Shown here one piece after another: positions 11,921 to 21,800 of a DNA stretch of 64,000 nt. Each line of letters opens with the position of its first letter. Within the stretch, counting starts at the first letter, position 1. The notes beneath the pieces were generated by a model that was given only the letters and a program-made list of their open reading frames with translations, was not told the origin of the DNA and searched no databases. The DNA is taken from positions 1,605,501 through 1,669,500 of the forward strand of contig CATNEN010000012.1 of the NCBI GenBank assembly GCA_950097015.1, given 5' to 3'. The translations under genes were made by a program, and so were the position numbers. This DNA comes from Macrostomum hystrix (taxonomy: Eukaryota > Platyhelminthes > Macrostomidae).

Positions 11921-12427
11921 AAGCTAGCAGTTCAGCCAGAGGGAACAGCCACCTCCTCGTCCAGGACCCTTCCACCGCATTCAGTGGGTCAGCAGCAGCA
12001 GCAGCAGCATCATCAGTCGCAGTCGTCAACCCTTTCAACTGTAAAGTCGCCTTCATCGCAGCATCAGCACCTGCACGAGGGCCACCTATTCAAACAGGGC
12101 CAGGTGTTTCGCCAATGGAAGCGGCGTTACTTTGTTCTAGATCCAGCCAATCACAGAATGCGCTACTTTGAGAACAGGCAGCAGCAGCAGCAGCAGCAGC
12201 AGGACCCGTCCGCCTCCCTGACGGCTGTTGTTCGCGGCGAGATTGACCTGGCCGATGTGCGCTCAGTCCGTCTGGCGGGACGGGCGCCGATGGGCGCGCC
12301 GAAGCGGGTGCCCGAGTCTGCTTTCCTAGAACTCGAGACTGCTCAACGGACTTTCCGATTCTACGCCGAGGAGGCCAAGTCAGCTGCCGAATGGGTCGAG
12401 AGAATTAATCACCTCATTAGCCAGTAG
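1..12427 (+). CDS. Sbf: Sbf / MTMR5-MTMR13-type myotubularin-related pseudophosphatase (5' end outside window)
   Basis: Predicted exons are 1-180, 1005-1804, 2062-2526, 2942-3105, 3793-4169, 5327-5729, 6789-6845, 7551-7661, 9430-9542, 9677-10077, 10586-11189, 11345-11674 and 11759-12427. All junctions are phase-compatible and join into one frame of 1557 codons plus a TAG stop. Order of parts: MTMR5/13-specific region, GRAM, myotubularin phosphatase-like domain, C1, PH, as known for insect Sbf. Family members are DENN-containing Rab exchange factors that bind active myotubularin phosphatases and act on endosomal phosphoinositide traffic. The N-terminal DENN part must lie upstream. The phosphatase loop is dead (LEDGCDAT in place of the family's CSDGWDRT). 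Ser/Gln/Gly-rich inserts interrupt the domains. The least certain exons are 6789-6845 and 7551-7661, supported by phase and splice consensus only. Confidence 0.9.
320..977. repeat. 20-bp minisatellite in Sbf intron 181-1004
   Basis: Unit TGTTCTATTCCCTATCCTAC, with scattered 24-bp variants that add TGTT; about 28-30 copies. The array fills most of the intron and ends about 30 bp before the acceptor. Long plus-strand open frames here are repeat translations. Confidence 0.95.
1005..2526 (+). CDS. Sbf: Sbf exons 1005-1804 and 2062-2526: MTMR5/13 helical region and GRAM domain
   Basis: The first exon follows the acceptor at 1001-1004 and encodes an acidic start (ESEEDSGDL), a helical block around KLHDFINYVHLENVDNIWAE, and the beginning of GRAM. 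GRAM crosses the 257-bp intron: GIFILTNY before it, then RIIFKGVPSNVLQSEKVIVR and YFPLAALYKIKRLGK after it. The junction codon is split cg|c (Arg). The second exon ends with a Gly-rich insert, then RAYFFPGVNR, at a GTGAGT donor. Confidence 0.85.
1849..1990. repeat. Short irregular repeats around GTCGGTG / GTAGAATGTC in Sbf intron
   Basis: Degenerate copies of a roughly 20-30 bp motif containing CAGTAGANTGTC fill the middle of the 257-bp GRAM intron. Confidence 0.6.
2628..2740 (+). mobile_element. 3' fragment of tRNA-derived SINE family A
   Basis: It shares GTGTGCGTGTGTNCTCAGGA, TCTAGTATCAC and GCCCGCAG...CCTG with the full copy at 49411-49789 and ends in an ATT-rich tail. It lacks the tRNA head. 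It lies in the Sbf intron 2527-2941. Confidence 0.75.
2942..3105 (+). CDS. Sbf: Sbf exon, basic/Ser-rich linker before the phosphatase-like domain
   Basis: Phase 2 in, phase 1 out. It reads TRIMKGTANAAQRVGLKRRT, then a Ser-rich stretch ending SSVITEES, and stops at a GTGAGT donor. It is supported by open frame, phase and clean splice consensus. Confidence 0.75.
3140..3665. repeat. ~27-bp AT-rich minisatellite in Sbf intron 3106-3792
   Basis: The unit contains CGATAATTAGTCATTTAAAA; about 19 imperfect copies. The later copies are more uniform than the earlier ones. Confidence 0.92.
3793..4169 (+). CDS. Sbf: Sbf exon, start of the myotubularin phosphatase-like domain
   Basis: A Gln/His-rich start is followed by a typical myotubularin segment: SYPALLSVPAGVSDDALKRL, then RFPVLTWR and GALLLRSGGFQ. 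It ends in phase 0 at the GTATGC donor. A 24-bp minisatellite begins within a few bases of that donor. Confidence 0.9.
4171..5298. repeat. 24-bp minisatellite filling Sbf intron 4170-5326
   Basis: The unit contains GCTCAATTAGCATCTCATCC; about 47 copies, with GCTGCT/GATGCT and AATT/TATT variants. The array starts 2-4 bp inside the 5' splice site. Unit length is divisible by three, giving long open frames on both strands (such as LASHPAAQ repeats). These are not genes. Confidence 0.97.
5327..5729 (+). CDS. Sbf: Sbf exon, low-complexity insert within the phosphatase-like domain
   Basis: It begins after TTTCGCAG in phase 0 (AKAVNFTLAGG). It carries a CAG-coded Gln tract, an Ala/Ser tract, a poly-Gly run and a Ser-rich end. 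No catalytic elements are visible. It looks like an expanded loop between the LRSGGF strand and the downstream core. Confidence 0.75.
5805..6300. repeat. 23-bp minisatellite in Sbf intron 5730-6788
   Basis: The unit contains TTTATGAGCAAGTGGATGAG; about 21 copies, with GCGC/GCAC and GATGA/GATAA variants. Confidence 0.96.
6789..6845 (+). CDS. Sbf: Sbf candidate 57-bp micro-exon
   Basis: It lies between TATTTTTAG and a GTATGT donor, phase 1 in and out, encoding LRRVYSPILGSKLHRRTT. Without it the flanking exons still join in phase, so it may be absent or alternatively spliced. Confidence 0.5.
7551..7661 (+). CDS. Sbf: Sbf candidate exon, Arg/Ser/His-rich insert
   Basis: It starts after TATTTTGCAG, phase 1 in, encoding QTSLSRGLSMMRSSFRRANH and onwards. 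The chosen donor (GTCGGT) is weak. Two other in-phase GT sites lie just upstream, so the 3' border is uncertain. Confidence 0.5.
8980..9365. repeat. Diverged ~36-bp tandem repeats in Sbf intron 7662-9429
   Basis: Around ten imperfect copies of a motif with CTCACTCCAGCCAAT and GGTTAGCCCAAC. It is more decayed than the other arrays, so probably older. Confidence 0.8.
9430..11189 (+). CDS. Sbf: Sbf exons 9430-9542, 9677-10077 and 10586-11189: catalytically dead phosphatase core
   Basis: The exons encode ALYIFTDRAFLNK; then the helical block REAFKKLMRVCLPSKQ; the degenerate P-loop VALEDGCDAT at 9932-9961; and MLDPHYRSMSGFRALVEKEW with LLFGHPFDSR. The last exon encodes HFSPHFLLFVDCVHQLLHQF, EFNQFFLATVAYHS and an Asp/Gly-rich tail. 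Relative to HCSDGWDRT the nucleophilic Cys is Leu and the P-loop Arg is Ala, as expected of an Sbf pseudophosphatase. Confidence 0.92.
10089..10228. repeat. 27-bp tandem repeat, ~5 copies, next to an Sbf 5' splice site
   Basis: The unit contains TGATTGGCTGATTGTCTAGC. It begins about 11 bp after the donor at 10078. Confidence 0.92.
10250..10465 (+). mobile_element. 5'-truncated SINE family A copy in Sbf intron
   Basis: It matches the body of the copy at 49411-49789 through GTACACCTGTGTGAGTGTG, TACTGTCACTAAATAATG and CCCACAGCCCTCC, and ends in an ATT-like tail. The tRNA-related head is missing. Confidence 0.8.
11190..11255. repeat. CCTG/TCTG tetranucleotide array at an Sbf 5' splice site
   Basis: GTCTGCCTGCCCGCC followed by (CCTG)n and (TCTG)n runs directly from the donor. 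Confidence 0.9.
11345..11869 (+). CDS. Sbf: Sbf C1 (cysteine-rich zinc) domain, split by an 84-bp intron
   Basis: The exon 11345-11674 ends in HKFVSHLFPSP, HCQYCDHLVW and GGGVK. The last exon resumes with GGLRCVACGFACHEKC and HVRADC. His and Cys spacing fits the C1 zinc pattern. C1 domains bind membranes or diacylglycerol; whether this one does cannot be judged. A long Gln-rich tract precedes it. Confidence 0.88.
12074..12427 (+). CDS. Sbf: Sbf C-terminal PH domain and stop codon
   Basis: It starts HEGHLFKQGQVFRQWKRRYF, a classic PH beta1-beta2, then VLDPANHRMRYFE. A CAG-coded Gln loop follows. It ends with RTFRFYAEEAKSAAEWVERI, the PH C-terminal helix with its Trp, and a TAG stop at 12425-12427. 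Confidence 0.92.
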   Translation, partial: HEGHLFKQGQVFRQWKRRYFVLDPANHRMRYFENRQQQQQQQQDPSASLTAVVRGEIDLADVRSVRLAGRAPMGAPKRVPESAFLELETAQRTFRFYAEEAKSAAEWVERINHLISQ

Positions 12428-12522
12428 GGGCTTAGCTTATTATTCTCAACTCTAAACTGCTTTTATTCTGTGCTTGCTTGTTCTGAACTTTCGCCTTTTA
12501 TGCGAAATGCGGCCAGAACTGA

Positions 12523-12940
12523 ATGCTTAATTGGTTACTCAATGGCTACTCTATTGGCTGCTCAATCGACTGTTCAATCGGCTGCTCAATTGGCTGCTCA
12601 ATCGGCTGCTCTATTGGCTACTCAACTGGCTGCTCAATTGGCTACTCAATTGGCTACTTAATTGGCTGCTCAATCGGCTACTCAACTGGCTACTCAATTG
12701 GCTGCTCAATCGGCTACTCAACTGGCTACTCAATTGGCTGCTCAATTGGCTACTCAATCGACTGTTCAATCGGCTGCTCAATCGGCTGCTCAATTGGCTA
12801 CTCAACTGGCTGCTCAATTGGCTACTTAATTGGCTGCTCAATTGGCCACTTAATTGGCTACTCAATTGGCTGCTCAATTGGCTACTCAATTGGCTGCTCA
12901 ATCGGCTACTTAATTGGCTGCTCAATCGGCTGCTGAAATT
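12523..12940. repeat. 12-bp minisatellite in the Sbf 3' UTR region
   Basis: Unit TTGGCTGCTCAA with TAC/TGC, ACT/ATT and TCG variants; about 34 copies starting roughly 100 bp past the Sbf stop. An AATAAA follows at about 12988, so the array is probably transcribed in the 3' UTR. Confidence 0.93.
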
Positions 12941-14135
12941 GATGCTCCATTGAACTAATTCTAAGTAATATAGCCTTCATATTTTGTAATAAAAATCTGC
13001 CGTTGGTTGTAAAGTCTGATATTCGACAATAATCAGTGCTGTGATTTGCATCCAGCCACTGATATATGAATAAATGTATATTCACAATGGTCTGCACTTG
13101 TGTGGCATAGAATCACGTGACGTCAGTTGAATAATAAACTTCAATAACTTATATAATACTACTGTTGCCCATTGCAATCAACTGTTTTTAGTTCCAATTT
13201 CAATTATTAGCTTTAAGTCTAGGTATGCGCATATTTTACTTAAATTCACTTTCTAGACCTTATCGATGTGAATTTCTGTGTTTAATTGCTCTTACTCGAA
13301 TTTGACAATATATTCTAGCGCACTCTTGCTTTCTTTTGCTCTCGTATTATTCTCCTGTGCAATATTAATTCACCTTTCAAATTTTGCCTGCTTGTGTCAA
13401 ATGTCTCGATTTTTTCTTTACAGCCGCACTTTTAAATGTGTACTTTTTAAAGTACATTCGAGTATGCACTTTCTAATCTCGAGCTCTCAGGTGCAGTTGA
13501 ATTTCATAACAGAGATTTTTCTACAATTATTTGTACAAGGACTCCCTGCCAGCGACTGTGAAAATGGATAAAAAACAATTAATTAATTGATATTCTCTGT
13601 CTCCTGTCTGCTTTTCCTTCGCTGTTCTGTCTACCTTGAATAAACTTCAATATCGGCTATCATGTGTATTTAACAATATTTAATATATAGCAATTTCATT
13701 TAGCTATTTTTACGGACTAAATGCCAATTTTTGTAATTAAAATTCGTATTTGAACTTCTTCATTTTTAACTGGTAATGAAACTGTGTTTAATGGCATGTT
13801 TATTTTGTTAAAATTTCAAAAGGCACATTTTGGTATAAAATAAAACTCGGGTTTAGGATCGATGAAGGCTGCCGGCTCTAAATTTTAGGCAATCGATAAT
13901 AAAAGAATTGGAAAAACTGTAAACAATACTTCTTTTTTATGCTGAAAAATAACTTTTGTCCAAAAGAAGAAGATAAAAACCTATGGCATAAGCTAGCAAG
14001 AATGCCGACACAGGTTAAAGCAGAGCAAAGTAAAATGCGCCTGCATTTAGTCAGCATTCACTATGGGAGCGTTGGATTTTTCTGTACATCGTACTACATA
14101 AAAACCATCATGTTAATGTTTTGTTATAATCCTAA
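12941..14135. other. Intergenic spacer between convergent Sbf and ABCG genes
   Basis: AT-rich. Several AATAAA hexamers on the plus strand (about 12988, 13068, 13130) could serve Sbf, and TTTATT near 13800 could serve the minus-strand ABCG. No gene is recognised. Confidence 0.6.
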
Positions 14136-14478
14136 TTCGTCAGCCAATCAGCGTCAGCGCCAAGTGAGCGGCGGTTCGCCGGAAGTGGATCGATAATGAC
14201 AGCCAATCGGCGCCAAGTGAGGGGTTTCTGGCCATAGGTGGGTGGATAAATCGATATTGACAGCCAATTAGCGCTCAAGTGAGAGGTGATTGGAGTGGGA
14301 TCTGTGATCTGTAATCTTATAACCAATATTATAAGTAAATATCGACAGCCAATAGGCGCCAAGGGAGCAGCGGTTTGCCTGAGGTGGGTTGGATAGATCG
14401 ATATTGACAGCCAATCGGCGCCAAGTGGGGGGTGGCCATAGATTGGTGGATAGATCGACATTGACAGCGAATTAGCGC
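14136..14478. repeat. ~60-bp repeat, 5-6 diverged copies, just 3' of ABCG
   Basis: Each copy carries GACAGCCAATCGGCGCCAAG and a TCGATATTGACAG border. Spacing varies between about 60 and 86 bp. Confidence 0.85.
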
Positions 14479-14532
14479 GGCGTACAAATGCTGACGATTA
14501 TTTAAAAAGTAGAAAATGTTAAATTGCTTGTA

Positions 14533-17500
14533 TCAAACTTTGCGGAAGAATCGCAGAATTATGTAGCCAAGCAATCGAAAAGTGAAGAACATAAAAACAG
14601 TCACAAGGATGTTGGCCCAGATAGGCAGGATGTTATCGGGCTGCAAGCCGAGGATCACCGAACCCGGAATCGTCAGCGGCTGGGTGCCGTTTCCTGCGGC
14701 GGCGCTGACGCTCGTGCCGTTTTGATTGCACACCGCGTAGAGGCTGGGATGGCCGCACCTGTTGAGAAAATACCAAAATACCAGTATACTTAATGTGTCT
14801 ACTATAAGTAGGCATTGACTGAAACTGGCAAGAAAAAACAATAATTTATCATATTCAACAAGATACTTACTTAAAATCCGAAGTCCTCTCCAGGATGATG
14901 ATTAAGCCAAAGTGGTAGCAGTAGCGAATGTAGGACAAATATTTTGCCCAGTCGAACCAGAACGGAATGCTCTTGGTGAAGAAACCGCCTGCATGTGGGC
15001 GCGATTTGGGCTAGATGTTAGCGAGGCAAAAATTACTCACTACTCATGGACTGTGGATTAGCAACTGATGGACTGGGATTAGCTACTGATAGACTGGGAT
15101 TAACTACTGATGGACTGGGATTAGCTACTGATAGACTGGGATTTGCTACTAATGGACTGGGATTAGCTACTGATGGACTGGGATTAGCTACTGATAGACT
15201 GGGATTAGCTACTAATGGACTGGGATTAGCTGCTGATGGACCGGGAATTAGCTACTGATGGACTGGGATTAGCTACTGGTGGACTGGGATTAGCTACTGA
15301 TAGACTGGGATTAGCTACTAATGGACTGGGATTAGCTGCTGATGGACCGGGAATTAGCTACTGATAGACTGGGATTAGCTACTGATGGACTGGGATTAGC
15401 TACTGATGGACCGGGGATTAGCTACTGATGGACTGGGATTAGCTACTGATGGACTGGGATTAGCTACTGATGGACTGGGATTAACTACTGATGGACTGGG
15501 ATTAGCTACTGATGGACCGGGGTTAGCTACTGATGGACTGGGATTAGCTACTGATGGACCGGGGTTAGCTACTGAAAGCCTGCAGCAGCATCAGCAGCAG
15601 CAAGTTGTCACCTGTCAGAAAGCAGAAGATCATGTAGATGAATGCGAAGGTCATGTTGGTCCTGGGGTTGGTGGCCAGAAGGCTGAAGAAAATCCCAATG
15701 CCCTGCAAGTCAGGTGCGAAATTAGGAATCGTTGGCTGATATTGAGCAGTATAAACATTAAAATTTAACCGCAAAATCGATATTACAGATTATAAATTTC
15801 GATCCCAAATCTTCTATCCTAAAATTATATTTCAACTATTTAATCCGAATATCAATTCCCCAAGATCCCAAAACTTCAAACCCAAAACAATATCCCCAGA
15901 TCCCAAAACTTCAATCCCAAAACAATATCCCCAGATCCCAAATCTTCAATCCCATACAATATCCCAGATCCCAAATCTTCAATCCCATACAATATCCCCA
16001 GATCCCAAATCTTCAATCCCATACAATATCCCCAGATCCCAAATCTTCAATCCCATAAAATATCCCCAGATCCCAAATCTTCAATCCCATACAATATCCC
16101 CAGATCCCAAACCCTCAATCCCAATACCATATCCCCAGATCCCAAATCATTAATCCCAATACCAATTCCCAAAATTTCCTCACCTGAGAGGCCAGGCTGT
16201 TCAGCGTGATGACAACCAGGAAGGCGAAGAAGGTGCCAACATCGGCAAAGCCAATGCACCAGAAGGCCGGCGTGATGATGAAGATGGGCACGACCAGCAG
16301 TAGAGGGATTTCAACCACCATCTTGGCCAGGTAGTAGGCACCGATGCGGTACATGCCGGACTTTCGCTCGTGCTTCACAATGGCCAAATCGGCGTAAACT
16401 GCGCAACGGAGATTCCGAAATTGAGTTTTCAGTGCCAATAATTACTCGTAACTTGGTGAGATCCAAGAAATAAAAATCAAATAGCACTACTAACAGTAGT
16501 GTAATGTAGTTAAACAAACTCATCTATTTTCGTTCTAACAACGTGAAGTTACAGAGAAGAGCAGGCATTTTCAATCGCACTTACATGTAATTATGGCCTC
16601 GAAGAATGGCGCGAATGTGATGTATGACGTCAGGAAGAAAATCTGCAACGAGCAAAAAATTTTGGGGGATGTTACTGATGTTCAGATTGATCCTCATTGT
16701 GCCGGATCCCCACTGTGCCGGATCCCCATCGTGCTAAAGCCCCATTGAATCAAATCCCAATTCAAAGAATCACATATCCAATTTCTAAGAATCTCAGATT
16801 CCATTTTCAACTCTAAGAATCACAGATCCCAACTCTAAGGCATCACAGATCCCAACTCTAAGCATCACAGATCCCAACTCTAAGCATCACAGATCCCAAC
16901 TATAAGCATCACAGATCCCAACTCTAAGCATCACGGATCCCAACTCTAAGCATCACAGATCCCAACTATAAGCATCACGGATCCCAACTCTAAGCATCAC
17001 AGATCCCAACTCTAAGCATCACAGATCCCAACTATAAGCATCACAGATCCCAACTCTAAGCATCACAGATCCCAACTCTAAGCATCACAGATCCCAACTC
17101 TAAGCATCACAGATCCCAACTCTAAGCATCACAGATCCCAACTCTAAGCATCACAGATCCCAACTATAAGCATCACGGATCCCAACTATAAGCATCACAG
17201 ATCCCAACTATAAGCATCACAGATCCCAACTCTAAGCATCACAGATCCCAACTATAAGCATCACGGATCCCAACTATAAGCATCACAGATCCCAACTATA
17301 AGCATCACAGATCCCAACTATAAGCATCACGGATCCCAACTCTAAGCATCACAGATCCCAACTATAAGCATCACAGATCCCAACTCTAAGCATCACAGAT
17401 CCCAACTCTAAGCATCACAGATCCCAACTCTAAGCATCACAGATCCCAACTCTAAGCATCACAGATCCCAACTCTAAGCATCACGGATCCCAACTCTAAG

Positions 17501-18879
17501 CATCACAGATCCCAACTATAAGCATCACGGATCCCAACTATAAGCATCACAGATCCCAACTCTAAGCATCACAGATCCCAACTATAAGCATCACGGATCC
17601 CAACTATAAGCATCACAGATCCCAACTATAAGCATCACAGATCCCAACTATAAGCATCACGGATCCCAACTCTAAGCATCACAGATCCCAACTATAAGCA
17701 TCACGGATCCCAACTATAAGCATCACAGATCCCAACTCTAAGCATCACAGATCCCAACTATAAGCATCACGGATCCCAACTCTAAGCATCACAGATCCCA
17801 ACTCTAAGCATCACAGATCCCAACTCTAAGCATCACAGATCCCAACTATAAGCATCACGGATCCCAACTATAAGCATCACAGATCCCAACTCTAAGCATC
17901 ACAGATCCCAACTATAAGCATCACGGATCCCAACTATAAGCATCACAGATCCCAACTATAAGCATCACAGATCCCAACTATAAGCATCACGGATCCCAAC
18001 TATAAGCATCACGGATCCCAACTATAAGCATCACAGATCCCAACTCTAAGCATCACAGATCCCAACTATAAGCATCACGGATCCCAACTATAAGCATCAC
18101 AGATCCCAACTATAAGCATCACAGATCCCAACTCTAAGCATCACAGATCCCAACTATAAGCATCACAGATCCCAACTATAAGCATCACAGATCCCAACTA
18201 TAAGCATCACAGATCCCAACTCTAAGCATCACAGATCCCAACTATAAGCATCACGGATCCCAACTCTAAGCATCACAGATCCCAACTATAAGCATCACAG
18301 ATCCCAACTCCAAGCATCACAGATCCCAACTATAAGCATCACGGATCCCAACTATAAGCATCACGGATCCCAACTATAAGCATCACAGATCCCAACTCAC
18401 CGCCGCGATGAAGTCGCCAATGTTATCCTCAGTCTTGGGCACCTGGAACCACAGCACGCTGACAATGAAGGCCACGAATGCAGTCTGCACCAGCACCTGC
18501 ACGGATAGGATGCTCTCCCTGGAGACCAGGAAGCCGCGCACACTCAATGCCAGGAACTGGGTCCACCAGCCTACTTCAGGTGCTAGACTGTCCGGCTCAT
18601 CCGCCTGCTGCTGCTGCTGCTGCTGCTGCTGAACAAAATCCGGACTGGTGAAGCGAACCCTCACCGATCCGTCTGCAAACGCGGCATCGCCATTGGATTT
18701 GGAACCATTGCCCGCGGCATCGTCAGCTCGGTAGGCCAGATTCAGGTGAACCTGGTCCAGCCGGCTGGTCTGGGAGCCACCGCCTGGCGGCAGCTGCTGC
18801 TGACGCGCCATGTCAGCGAACCGCTTGCCGCTGTCCAGGATGTGCGCCTTGTGCTCGGAGCTCTCCTTCACGACCTCCA
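14533..18879 (-). CDS. ABCG linker and membrane domain (exons 5-10)
   Basis: Exon 5 has a long polar linker with nine Gln, then the pre-membrane helix [20 protein letters not shown] and a first membrane segment. Later exons give [32 protein letters not shown] (typical ABCG motif), two to three further hydrophobic helices, the [20 protein letters not shown] motif, a Cys-containing loop and a final helix ending [15 protein letters not shown]. Confidence 0.9.
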
Positions 18880-21800
18880 CTGATGAAGGGGCGAAGGCGG
18901 CAAGATGAGAGCCTGACAATAGGCTATCTGATCCCAGATTAACTTCACCTGCCCCTTTAATCTTCACATCCCACCTGCCTCATCAATCCCCCTTCTCATC
19001 TCATCTATCCAATTTCATCTATCCCATCTCATCTATCCCATCTCATCTATCCAATTTCATCTATCCCATCTCATCAATCCCATCTCATCTATCCCATCTC
19101 ATCAATCCCATCTCATCTATCTCATCTCATCTATCCTATCGTATCTTTCCCATCTCATCAATCCCATCTCATCAATCCCATCTCATCTATCCCATCTCGT
19201 CTATCCCATCTCATCTATCCCATCTCATCTATCCTATCTCATCTATCCCATCTCATCTATCCCATCTCATCTATCCCATCTCATCTATCCCATCTCATCA
19301 ATCCCATCGCATCTATCCCATCTCATCTATCCCATCTCATCTATCCCATCTCATCAATCCCATCTCATCAATCCCATCGCATCTATCCCATCTCATCTAT
19401 CCCATCTCATCTATCCCATCTCATCTATCCCATCTCATCTATCCCACCTCATATATCCCTTCTCATCTATCCCACCTCATCTATCCCTTCTCATCTATCC
19501 CACCTCATCTATGTCCATCTCATCTCTGTTTTCAAACATTTCCTAGATAAGATAGCCTAATTAGCTTCCATATTTCAGCAAAGACAATTACTGTTCTACC
19601 ATTTTTATTTGCCAATTGTACCTTTAATTAAGTCGGCCTAATTAATTATTCAATGCTAATGCTAGACAGTCTAACAGTCAGTGAGTCAGACAAATGTACC
19701 TGTGCAGCAAAACATGCTATCTGCAAAATTTTCTAGATTTTTGCGCAAGCTTCGCATGGCTCGACGGCTGATCTAGTTTGTACTTTAAGAATGCTAGAGA
19801 AATTTTTAATGGGGCCCTTCACCTACCACCTAAATGGTGTCAGATGAACACACACACACACACCTGAACCATGTCAGATAAACATCAGCTGACACACCTG
19901 AACCATGTCAGATAAACAGCAGCTGACACACCTGAACCATGTCAGATAAACATCAACTGACACACCTGAACCATGTCAGATAAACATCAACTGACACACC
20001 TGAACCATGTCAGATAAACATCAACTGACACACCTGAACCATGTCAGATAAACAGCAGCTGACACACCTGAACCATGTCAGATAAACATCAGCTGACACA
20101 CCTGAAGCATGTCAGATAAACAGCAGCTGACAGGGTCACTCACGCATGAAGTCCGCCGCATTCCAGTGCTTGTGAAACGGCACGCCGATACCTTCGAAGT
20201 ACTCGACCATCTCCTCGCGCCGACCCGAGTAAGCTATTTGGCCGTCGGCCAGCAGTAAAAGTTCGTGAAACTCGTGAAACGTCTGCGAAGACGGCTGGTG
20301 AATGCTGGTGACAACAATGCTGCTCTGCTCAACCACCCAGCGGCCAAGGATCTCCATCAGCTTCAGCGCGAGACTGGAGTCCAGTCCGGAGGTGGGCTCG
20401 TCCAGCAGCAGCACTTTGGGATTACGCAATAGCTCGCAGGCGATGTTCGCCCGCTTCTTTTCTCCACCAGACAGGCCTTGAACTGACATGCCGCCTATTT
20501 CTGGTGGGTGAGGGGTGGGTGAGGCTCACGATGGCAAATGTAAAAAGGCACTTGGGATTCCCTTCATATTTAAACTATTTTCTTCTTCGGATGTGATTGA
20601 GCGTAACTCATGTAACACTGGAATCCACCGTGACGAAATCTATTTTTAGATCAATCTGTCTTAAGGTCTACTTTCTAATTGGCCAACGAGAATTGACCTT
20701 GACGTGTTTCAAATGGTCTCGCTCGCAGCGAATGTACTATGATATTTTACTTCCTTCCCTCAAGGTCAAGCTTCAGCTGCGGACCAATCAGACGAAAGTA
20801 AAAGTAATTTTTCAGTAGAACTACCAAGGGCCCCCCTGACAATTTTTTGCTGCACCCGAACGGAGAAACGCAAGCACATGAAACTCAAGAACACGGGCCA
20901 ACTTTTTGTTGCGCATCTTTTGAAACAAGAATCAAGTCGCCCGGTCTTCAGACCGTCAAGATAATCAATGGTTCTGGCCGAAGGTCAAATTTTTCCCATA
21001 AGCGCTAGTGTATTTCATACACCCCTATACACGAATTAGCACTGCGCCTTGCGGCCTTGCCAGGCCTTCAAAATTTATCAGCATGTCACCCGAATGTGCC
21101 TGCATCATCTCTGTCTTCGGTGGTCACCTACCTTTATCTAGACGGACTGATGGACCTTCAAGGGTTACAACTGGTGAAACTAGGCCACTATGGACGCAGG
21201 CTATTACTAAGGCCACTTAATATTAGGCGCAGCTCAACCACAGGACACTCTCGCCAAGTCTGTCAACCAATCAGTCACCACCCAACGCTGTTAGCATACG
21301 GGCGCTGCGAAAAAATCTCCCCTTAGTAAAAAATCGGGCAGCAAAATGGCTTTGTAGTCCTACTGTTAATGGTGAGTCCCATAGTCTTACTGGTATCGAG
21401 ACACTTGGTCAGCTGCAGTAGCTCAACAACGTCGTCCACTCGCTTTTTCTTGTCTTTGGCGCTCATTGAGCTGGGCAGTTTCACCTGAGAGAAGAACTGC
21501 AATTCGGAACTCGATGGGATTAGAAACAGCTCAGCAGGAATTGCATACTACTACATAGAAGAGGCGCATTCATGATGTAATTAACTCACCCATAGAGTCT
21601 GCTTCAGTGTGAGCTGGTTGAAGAATATGTCCTCCTGGGTTACATAGCCGAAGCTTTTTCTCACACGCGAAGTAATCTTTCTATTGTTAAGCAGAATGTC
21701 CCCCTCCATGGTTGACGAGGGCGGCTTCCTGCCGCAGATGAGGTTCATCAGGCTGGTCTTGCCGGAGCCTGAGGGAGAATTAGGCCATGTACTATTACAC

